Shown here: positions 1-6,378 of the stretch, piece by piece
How positions within the stretch are numbered: the stretch's first letter is position 1
Layout of the letters: every line of letters starts with the position of its first letter
Assembly (NCBI GenBank): GCA_036939355.1
Contig: JALLAP010000598.1
Coordinates: forward strand, 1-16,765
DNA from: Thalassiosira profunda
Taxonomy: Eukaryota > Bacillariophyta > Thalassiosirophyceae > Thalassiosirales > Thalassiosiraceae
Direction: 5' to 3'
DNA: 16,765 nt
Made by a program: the position numbers and the translations under genes
Notes under the pieces: model-generated
Database searches by the model: none
What the model was told of the DNA's origin: nothing
Seen by the model: only the letters and a program-made list of their open reading frames with translations

Positions 1-828
1 CCTTCTACCACGGCCAAACGCTCTTCCAGAACATCCCGGACACGTCCAAGATGGTCCCCTTCTGGGCCCGCGGCGCCGGACACAACAACATCGAGATGGA
101 CATGCCGACCGCGTACGTGAAGCGGTTGCAGCAGTTCGTGCGGCAGTGCGATCGATTGAATTATCCGGGGAGGGCGGCCGCCGGAAAGATGGCAAAGCAG
201 CAACAACAAAGGCAGCAGCAGGTGCTCCAGGCGAGCGTGCCGCGACCGGGCGCACTCGACTTGTCCATACGAGGCGCTTCGAAGATGGTGGGCGGCCGGC
301 CAACTTTGCACCGCTACGCCTCGCAGGACAGCTATCATCTCGCGAAGACCGTGGGTGGGCCTCCCAGGCCCAGCAAACAGCGCAAGCAAAAGGGCACGCT
401 AGTCATGGGCGGGAGGGTCCATGAGCAACAGCAGGCGATGTCTCTGCAGCCACCACTCGGCTCGCTTGGGAGCGATTGGGACGCGGCGAGCCCCACTCAG
501 CAGGGCATGTCGATCGAGGAGCTGCGAAGTGCCGCGGCGAGGCAAGAGCAATTGCAGCAGCAACGAAAGTACGCGAGCGGCAACCCTGCCGCTTCTCGGT
601 ACCCTCNCGGCGAGGCAAGAGCAATTGCAGCAGCAACGAAAGTACGCGAGCGGCAACCCTGCCGCTTCTCGGTACCCTCGATCGATGAGCACGAGTGCGG
701 TATCCTCCGAGAAAGCGCCACTCTTCAATCAATCTGCGGTCCAGCAGCAGAGTCGAGTGGGCATACAGCGACAGCAATACTCGCAGGCTCGGCTGCATTC
801 TAGCGCCGAGACGCAGAGAGTTCTGTGA
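1..828 (+). CDS. ABHD17-like alpha/beta hydrolase, C-terminal part (5' end outside window; frame broken by assembly gap)
   Basis: The frame is open from the left edge (codons from base 3) and has no visible start. It reads through WARGAGHNNIE near residues 22-32 of the visible part, followed by a helix with YVKRLQQF. That matches the C-terminal end of the ABHD17/FAM108 serine hydrolase family (family pattern GAGHN-D/N-IE), and its His (codon 81-83) would be the catalytic histidine. Family members remove palmitate from membrane proteins. The nucleophile Ser and the acid lie upstream, outside the window. After the hydrolase fold comes a tail of about 190 residues that is low-complexity and rich in Gln, Ser and Arg, far longer than the short end of animal ABHD17. 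An N at 607 separates two identical 72-bp copies (period 73), so the frame shifts artificially. Reading copy 1 to base 606 and resuming at base 680 gives one continuous 250-residue frame ending in TGA at 826-828. The family call is fairly good; the substrate is unknown. Confidence 0.7.
535..679 (+). repeat. 72-bp direct duplication flanking a single N (probable assembly artefact)
   Basis: Bases 535-606 and 608-679 are identical, with one N between them at 607. The duplication lies inside the Gln-rich tail of the hydrolase gene and throws the frame by one. Removing one copy plus the N restores a clean frame. The same arrangement, with the same 72-bp length, occurs at 11158-11302. This suggests that overlapping contig ends were joined with a placeholder N instead of being merged. 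Confidence 0.85.
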
Positions 829-970
829 GAGAGCGTGTGCAGTGAGAGGAAAGTGGTGTTATTGATTTGTAGACATCTCGGCTTAACTATTAGCATTGGA
901 TATGGCGAAACTTCTGGAAAGCCAGAGACTGACAGGCATGCGGCAGGAGCTACCTCTTCACCGGAAACAT

Positions 971-2995
971 TCATTCTTTCTCGCCCATTTCAGGCTTTGC
1001 GTCTGAGCCACCTGTCAAAAATCTGCGAGGGATGTGTTTCTTCACGCTGATCGACTCCAAACCAACTCGGGATGAGAATTCGTAGATGAGTGGTGAAACG
1101 AACACGCATTCCAAACTGTTGGAGTGCCCGCTGCTCTCTCTGTCACGAATCTGGAGAAGTGGAGGGTAAATGTGAAAGTCGACCGTCACAGTAACGCTGT
1201 TGATCCCTCCCTTTGCCTTTGCTGCCGCGTGAAGGATGCGAGAGCGATGAACCACCTTGCAGCCCCACATTGTCAGACGATTCGTTGCAACTTCCATCCT
1301 CTTCAATTCTGTTTCGTTGGCACCTTTCCCCCTCGCGTCTTCGTACCTTTCCATCAGCACTTCGCAGCAATGCTCGTGGCCTGCCTCCCAACTTTCAGTT
1401 TGACAAGTGGTTGAGCAGTAGCACTCAATCATACAATGACAGAAGAGACGACGTTTCCGGGCAAGCTCCTTCAGGCAGTTGCAGCACCTTGGCGTGCCGA
1501 AACAGATGGAATCGTTGATCGCCTTACAGATCACACTGGGCGCTGAGGGTCTTTTCTGCAAGACGTCCAATGCCCCCAAAATCTCTGATTTTCTTTCACG
1601 GAGGGCCCGCGATGTCTTCTTGTGCATTGCCGCGATGAAGAGTCCCTCAGCAATTTGATGTGGAGTTTCGCCTATGCTCCTCTGCAAATAATTTTCATCG
1701 TGTAAGACGAAGGCGTCTATGAGGAACTCCACCAACCCGTGACGCACTGCAGCAGCGAATCTGCTATCGCTTTGTCGGATATTTGGGGTATCTTCTCCCC
1801 GACCTAGAATCGCCTCGATCATGACCAAATTCTTTTCGGTGGAATTGTTTTTGACTGAATGGTTGTCACACTCAAGGAGCGCGGCGATGACCCCTTCGTC
1901 AACATAATCGTTTGTCAACAGCAGGAATAGAACAATCCTGTCGATATAATCAGCCTTTTGACCAGGATAATTCATCATCCGTACCAATCCCATTGTGGTC
2001 GAATCCATGCATTCCAGGTCGTTGCTAAACAGAGGAGCGCAGGCAATCTGGTCCAAAGGGCTGACAAAGGTCCCTCGCTTGCCCTCAGCCTTGGCATCCT
2101 TACATTCCCGAAGAACCAATAGAAGAACCCGCTGAGCCGCGTGGCAGACAGAATCGTGAAACTCATGGGGCTGACATTGCCGGCGTAATCCAGCTTCCGC
2201 GATGATGTCCTCGCGGCTTTGGCTCCAGCAACTAGCCTGAGCCACAAAAGGTAGAAGCCCTCCATAACAAGCCAGGACCAAAAAAGCATCCTTCGACGAC
2301 ATAACGTCGTGGATTAGACCGAAGAAGGAAGCAAGGCTGTGGTGCCACGTGATATTGTTCCGAAATAGCTCCCTCCTCCCAGAACTCATTTCCATCGCTA
2401 ATGGCCCCATACCCGTTGCTATCGTCAATCGAACGTCCCAAGCTCCATAGTGAGCAAGCTGCCGTAACATGTCCACCCACAGAGAAGGCAATGTGCTGCT
2501 CATGAATCCCAAAGGATCGTATTCAATTTGCAATACGGCTGACATGGGTTTGTCGCATTGGCCCAAAAAGTGGAGCAACGACAGGTGGATCTCTGCTTTC
2601 AGCAGCTCACCCCTCAATGTGGCCCCCAAATGAGAATCGGCAAGGTTCTTGATAATTACAGCCGTGCCATTGTATTCCCCCTCCCTTAGCTCTTGCGCAT
2701 AGTTGTAGACGTAATTTTCGGCCAGTGCCAGCCTTTGCTCGTCGGTCATTTGCTCTCTATCGAAATTCATGATACCATCCCTGATATCTGAAGTGGATTT
2801 GCCAGCAACCCCACCTTGAAAGGATGGGTGACGAAATTCAGTACCCCCGCCCTCTATCTGTTCGATGCGGCATCCCGCCGCCTTCAATTCCCTGACTGAT
2901 GCTGCTGATCCTGGCCTGTCGAGCACGTGTAGAGGTTTCGATTTCTGCTTGGCCGCCTTCCGCTGCTTCCCGCGATCCTTCTTGCGAGAGGGCAT
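971..2995 (-). CDS. MYND zinc-finger protein, 674 aa
   Basis: A single uninterrupted exon starts at an ATG on the minus strand at 2995 and ends in TGA at 973-971. The N-terminus is strongly basic (PSRKKDRGKQRKAAKQKSK), possibly a nuclear or nucleolar signal. Residues about 80-480 are helix-rich with no recognised domain and could be an armadillo-like scaffold. A MYND-type finger spans about residues 504-543: C504-x2-C507, then CHC at 519-521, YC at 526-527, C531-Q, SW, H540 and C543. MYND fingers bind short proline-rich peptides in partner proteins, often in transcription regulation. The second Cys pair is C-x-C, where the family usually has C-x2-C. No SET domain is visible, so this is not a SMYD methyltransferase. 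It is convergent with the upstream hydrolase gene, with stop codons 142 bp apart. The biological role is unknown. Confidence 0.8.
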   Translation of the reverse strand: MPSRKKDRGKQRKAAKQKSKPLHVLDRPGSAASVRELKAAGCRIEQIEGGGTEFRHPSFQGGVAGKSTSDIRDGIMNFDREQMTDEQRLALAENYVYNYAQELREGEYNGTAVIIKNLADSHLGATLRGELLKAEIHLSLLHFLGQCDKPMSAVLQIEYDPLGFMSSTLPSLWVDMLRQLAHYGAWDVRLTIATGMGPLAMEMSSGRRELFRNNITWHHSLASFFGLIHDVMSSKDAFLVLACYGGLLPFVAQASCWSQSREDIIAEAGLRRQCQPHEFHDSVCHAAQRVLLLVLRECKDAKAEGKRGTFVSPLDQIACAPLFSNDLECMDSTTMGLVRMMNYPGQKADYIDRIVLFLLLTNDYVDEGVIAALLECDNHSVKNNSTEKNLVMIEAILGRGEDTPNIRQSDSRFAAAVRHGLVEFLIDAFVLHDENYLQRSIGETPHQIAEGLFIAAMHKKTSRALRERKSEILGALDVLQKRPSAPSVICKAINDSICFGTPRCCNCLKELARKRRLFCHCMIECYCSTTCQTESWEAGHEHCCEVLMERYEDARGKGANETELKRMEVATNRLTMWGCKVVHRSRILHAAAKAKGGINSVTVTVDFHIYPPLLQIRDRESSGHSNSLECVFVSPLIYEFSSRVGLESISVKKHIPRRFLTGGSDAKPEMGEKE

Positions 2996-3580
2996 TTTTG
3001 CGGTGACGATATGATCAACTATTACAGCTCAGCGCCACGCTAAATGGAATATTCAGAGTGATTTGCAATTACTGTTGCAATTGATGCCGGTGGCTCGGGA
3101 TGCGGGTGTCGATGTGGGTGGCGCGGGGCGGAAGGCAGGCGCAGGGCGCCCCCAAAATAAATGACGCTGATGTCCCTCTACTGGCGCGGATCACGTTCAG
3201 ATCCACACACTTTATCCCCAGCAGTGCCGCACAAAGGTTGTCTTTGATGGAGATGCAGACAGGCGGCACGGTGGTGAGAGCCGCCACGAGGTCTCTTTCC
3301 GATTCCGTCGAGAGGGGGTTGCAAGCGTTCCACGCAAGAGTTGTACGTGAGGGACACCGCTAGAGTGCATGCAAACAAAGTTGTAAGATTACGTGCATAA
3401 AAAGCTGCGCACTAAAAGCGTCAAGATCGGATGGGGAGAGCACCACTGGCATCTCTGGGATGAGACTTATATCGCAGTGGGGCGTTTATTGTCTGTACTT
3501 AGAGAGAGATTGGGATGAATTGATGGATTCAATGCATTAGATAGAATGGATTATTGATGCGTAGTGCGCTAGAACTACGC
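2996..3580. other. Intergenic stretch without a supported gene
   Basis: This lies between the start of the MYND gene and the stop of the Lys-rich repeat gene, so it should hold the promoter of the former and the 3' region of the latter. Short frames exist on both strands, for example the minus-strand frame at 3069-3287 containing CISIKDNLCAALLGIKCVDL, which looks somewhat protein-like. None has a clear start, splice structure or recognisable family, so none is called. No RNA gene or repeat was recognised. Confidence 0.5.
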
Positions 3581-4702
3581 CTAATCAGAGCTGTCTTGAG
3601 ATCCAATCTCAAGACGAATCTTGGCTCTTTCGAGCACGAAGCCCCTTGAGAAGCCAGCGTCGATTGCGCGCTGCAAGCACACCGGATCGACGATGCCCTC
3701 GGCGCTCCTGACAGCCGACTCGATCGCCTCCTCAAGAGCAGTCGTTGCCATCGCACCTCCTTCCAAACCGGGCACATCAACATCGAGGAATTTGCCATCT
3801 TTGTAGTAGCAAACGAACCGCGGTTCAGGGCCGTCGGCGTCGAGCACCAGATAAGCATCTTTCACTGGGATCGGGAATGCGGAGACTCCAAAATGTTCCA
3901 ACCCTCGAGTCCCGCGACCCTTCGTCCCTGGTCCAGTTTTGTGCAGTCCAACCTGACGCGCAAATGACGCATTGACCTCCGCTTCGTCGAGTACCAACAA
4001 ATGGAGCCCACTTTTGATCTGTGCAGCGCGTGCCTTTTTGAGGAGGCAATGGCGAAGAGCGGCATTGCCGTCGGTGCTGAAGAAACACTCCGTCTCCAGC
4101 TTTTTCCCAGGGTTGCGAGCGAGGTCGTCCTCAAGTTCCTGCACCATCCACTCCGGCATGAGGCAGATTTGTTGCTTGCCCTCCTCTTCCCAGAGGCGAC
4201 GAGCCTCCTCATCAAGTTTCCGGAGGCGATTCTGTTCGTCCTTCGGCAGGCCAGCGTGCCAATCTCGGAATTTGGCGCTCTTCTCCATCAGAACAGAGAT
4301 ATCCAAACGTACAAAATCCTTCAGCGAGACAGGCGTCGCATGATAGGCGCAGGCATCGTCTTGACGGATTGCTTGCTCGAAACGTTCCGTCTGGAGAATG
4401 GAGGCCGGGTCAAAAATGTTTTCCGGCACCACCACCCGACCCTCTGCCTCTTCCTTTTGCGCATCCCTCTTGCGCTTCAACTCCGCCTTCTTCTTGCGCT
4501 TCTCCTCCTTTTGCGCATCCCTCTTGCGCTTCTTCTCCACCTTCGCCTCCTCCTTTTGCGCATCCCTCTTGCGCTTCTTCTCCGCCTTCGCCTCCTCCTC
4601 CTTAGCTCGCGCCAAACTGTACAGCCGGAGTGCAAAGGGGTGCGGCCCATTCGAGATCATCCGCAGCACGTCCCTAATGCAGTCGAAGTCGAGGAGCACC
4701 AT
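3581..4702 (-). CDS. Lys/Arg/Glu repeat protein of unknown function, 373 aa
   Basis: The frame ends in TAG at 3583-3581. It stays open upstream to beyond 4948 but has no ATG there, only GTG. The first ATG, at 4702, is therefore taken as the start for a eukaryotic gene; an upstream exon cannot be excluded. Residues about 33-90 form a highly charged segment with three copies of a unit around KRKRDAQKEE, predicted to be a long helix or coiled coil and possibly a nuclear localisation signal. Residues 90-373 look globular: an acidic helical part with WEEEGKQQ and MPEWMVQELEDDL, then a strand-rich part with LHLLVLDEAE, DAYLVLDADG and RFVCYYKDGKFLDVD. I do not recognise the family. It could be a lineage-specific protein. 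Confidence 0.7.
   Translation of the reverse strand: MVLLDFDCIRDVLRMISNGPHPFALRLYSLARAKEEEAKAEKKRKRDAQKEEAKVEKKRKRDAQKEEKRKKKAELKRKRDAQKEEAEGRVVVPENIFDPASILQTERFEQAIRQDDACAYHATPVSLKDFVRLDISVLMEKSAKFRDWHAGLPKDEQNRLRKLDEEARRLWEEEGKQQICLMPEWMVQELEDDLARNPGKKLETECFFSTDGNAALRHCLLKKARAAQIKSGLHLLVLDEAEVNASFARQVGLHKTGPGTKGRGTRGLEHFGVSAFPIPVKDAYLVLDADGPEPRFVCYYKDGKFLDVDVPGLEGGAMATTALEEAIESAVRSAEGIVDPVCLQRAIDAGFSRGFVLERAKIRLEIGSQDSSD
4453..4600 (-). repeat. In-gene tandem repeat encoding KRKRDAQKEE units
   Basis: The plus strand shows three near-identical copies of a block around TTTTGCGCATCCCTCTTGCG at about 4455, 4509 and 4554, with unequal spacing. On the coding (minus) strand they give the repeated KRKRDAQKEE units. 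Unequal spacing and degenerate linkers suggest expansion by slippage or unequal exchange. Confidence 0.75.
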
Positions 4703-5359
4703 TCCCCTTTGGGCGAGGGCCCGCCCCCCAGCGCCGTTCGGACACACCTTGTCGACGGCCACGGCGGGGCGGCGGGGCGTTCCAATTTTGGTCTCTGAGA
4801 GCACCAGGCCGAGGGATTGTTGGGGCGAGCAAACGACGATTGTGATGATGGCGATTGGGTTTGGGTGCGAGATGACCGGAAGCTGTTGGTTGTTTCGAAG
4901 TGGAGTATATACTGTACAATGCAGTACAGGAGCCCAATGCCGAACCACGTCTACCGCCGTTCCCCCCGCCGGGCCCGGAAGCGGCAGGGCGCCGGGCGCC
5001 CCCCGACAAACACCACCGAAAGCTCACATCGTTGTGTTGTGCTAGCCGGTCAACGACGACGGTGACTCTCCCCCTTCCATGGCGCCTGCTTTAGATGAGG
5101 GGGGAGCCGATCAATTCTCCGGGACGCTCCTCAGCGTGTTTCGGCAGCAGCCCTCCACGATTGTCGCGGGGGGCACATGACCGACACTTGGTGGGCTGCC
5201 GGCCATTCCCTTTCGCTTTCGGGTGGCCGCCACCTGACATCGCCATTATGAGACGCCGCTGGGAGATGGAGGGGATACATGGCGGCGGGGGGCGTTGCCT
5301 GGAAGAAACAAGATTTAGCTACATAGAGCACTTGTAAGGCGTACTCAGGAAAGTGAGTT
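4703..5359. other. Intergenic stretch without a supported gene
   Basis: This covers the upstream side of the Lys-rich repeat gene up to the first hairpin of the pentanucleotide repeat block. It contains GC-rich sequence with poly-C/poly-G tracts and only short frames lacking recognisable family features. The repeat gene's frame continues without a stop through 4703-4948, so a coding upstream exon here remains possible. Confidence 0.45.
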
Positions 5360-5379
5360 TTTCGACAGATCGGTCGAAA
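5360..5379. repeat. Hairpin (7-bp arms) left of the pentanucleotide arrays
   Basis: TTTCGAC at 5360-5366 is the exact reverse complement of GTCGAAA at 5373-5379, with a 6-base spacer (AGATCG). The same arm sequence recurs in the hairpin at 5839-5862 on the other side of the arrays. Confidence 0.7.
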
Positions 5380-5389
5380 TTAATCAGAA

Positions 5390-5414
5390 ATTTCGGTCAA
5401 AGTTGCACCGAAAT
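5390..5414. repeat. Second hairpin (8-bp arms) abutting the first array
   Basis: ATTTCGGT (5390-5397) and ACCGAAAT (5407-5414) are perfect inverted copies separated by 9 bases. The right arm runs directly into the first (CGCAT)n array. The related CACCGAAAG lies immediately after the second array at about 5822-5830. Confidence 0.7.
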
Positions 5415-5454
5415 CGCACCGCATCGCATCGCATCGCACCGCATCGCATCGCAT
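5414..5454 (+). repeat. Pentanucleotide array (CGCAT)n, about 8 units
   Basis: A tandem 5-bp repeat with CGCAC variants interspersed at regular places. It is in the same orientation as the array at 5743-5822 and is bordered on the left by two hairpins. Confidence 0.9.
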
Positions 5455-5742
5455 ACATATGTGACACGCACATCACACAACGCACAAACACCAACCCACC
5501 AAGGCCGGGCGCGGCGCCCCCTCCACGCCTCCCTAAGCGCCGCCGACCCCCGCCGATCGCTCCCGCACCCTCCCCCGCTCACCCTCCGTCGGTCGGTGGT
5601 GCGCGGATTGGTCGGCGCCGTCGTCTGGGGCGTAGACGCGACGTAACGATCACTTCGCCTGCACCGTCGACGATGCACGCGGCGAGGCCGTATTGACCCT
5701 CTTAAACCTAATGGATGCCGTTAAATGTCGGGTAGAAGGGTG

Positions 5743-5822
5743 TCGCATCGCAACGCATCGCATCGCATCGCATCGCATCGCACCGCATCGCATCGCACCG
5801 CATCGCATCGCATCGCATCGCC
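5743..5822 (+). repeat. Pentanucleotide array (CGCAT)n, about 16 units
   Basis: A tandem 5-bp repeat. Within it, CGCAC variants recur after two CGCAT units, giving a partial 15-bp higher-order period. It is followed at once by CACCGAAAG and then the perfect hairpin at 5839-5862. The intervening 5455-5742 is GC-rich single-copy-looking DNA without a supported gene. Confidence 0.9.
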
Positions 5823-5838
5823 ACCGAAAGTCTGTTGA

Positions 5839-5862
5839 TTTCGACAGAAAAATCTGTCGAAA
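5839..5862. repeat. Perfect hairpin (10-bp arms, AAAA loop) right of the arrays
   Basis: TTTCGACAGA (5839-5848) and TCTGTCGAAA (5853-5862) are exact inverted copies with a 4-base loop. The arm shares TTTCGACAGA with the left hairpin at 5360. Confidence 0.8.
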
Positions 5863-6060
5863 AAAATCAGTCTAAATCGTACAACGTACGTAGGATAGGT
5901 AGACCCCTTTCATCTTGTTTCTTCCTGGCGAGGTTGTTGCCCATGTAAAGAAGGCGAGGTGCCGGTCGAGCTGGCGGGTCCTCACGTGCACCTCAAGCGT
6001 TGGTTCAGTTTTTGTGGCTTCGGTTTGGTGGTGCAGGCAAGTGAGAGGCACGCATTTACA

Positions 6061-6091
6061 CCTATCTAGTGGTCGTCTGTCCGGATGGGTT
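6061..6091 (+). repeat. Left terminal inverted repeat of the piggyBac-like element
   Basis: It begins CCTATCTAGTGGTCGTCTGT and ends GGATGGGTT. It pairs with the reverse complement of 10324-10356, with one substitution (position 14, C versus G) and lacking the extra CG found in the right copy. Confidence 0.88.
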
Positions 6092-6111
6092 CCGGGGGGG
6101 GCGGAACCCAT
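6085..6111. repeat. Subterminal hairpin with an all-G loop
   Basis: ATGGGTTCCG (6085-6094) and CGGAACCCAT (6102-6111) form a perfect 10-bp stem around seven G residues (6095-6101). It overlaps the inner edge of the left terminal repeat and the subterminal motif. Confidence 0.8.
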
Positions 6112-6124
6112 ACCACAGCTAATA
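6101..6124 (+). repeat. Left subterminal motif (GCGGAACCCATAC-n3-AGCTAATA)
   Basis: 21 of 24 bases are identical to 10253-10276, in the same orientation. Only the three central bases differ (CAC here, GGG on the right). It is a candidate transposase-binding or promoter element. Confidence 0.75.
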
Positions 6125-6378
6125 ATTTTTGGCCTCTATTCGGCCACAAATACTGAGCCCCATACTTGTTCCCTTGCCAATACCCGGGCGAAGCAAGCTC
6201 GACCACCTTGCTGGGCGGCTTGTCATTTGTGGGATTAGTGATTGGGGTTCCAGAAGCGGCCCTTCGAGGGCCTGCTTGCTTGCCTCGTCAGTGATCAAAC
6301 CTCGTAGAAAAAAGTACTGTTCCTACGTAGAATCGTTCTCAACCTGCACCTCCTCCATGAACTCTCCTACCCTCCGCC

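Noticed and set aside
3069..3363. Short open frames on both strands between the MYND and repeat genes
   Set aside because: The frames are 66-87 codons with no clear start, splice sites or family. They are noted in the intergenic entry but not called as genes.
4001..4798. 265-codon plus-strand open frame rich in Leu
   Set aside because: It is antisense to the Lys/Arg/Glu repeat gene. The Leu-rich composition is the mirror of the Lys/Glu codons.
5702..5724. TTAA sites near the transposon as possible target duplication
   Set aside because: They lie more than 300 bp outside the left terminal repeat and have no partner at the right end, so they are not the flanking duplication.
5414..5822. Short regular repeats resembling a CRISPR array
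   Set aside because: The unit is 5 bp with no unique spacers, in a eukaryotic-looking context. These are microsatellites.
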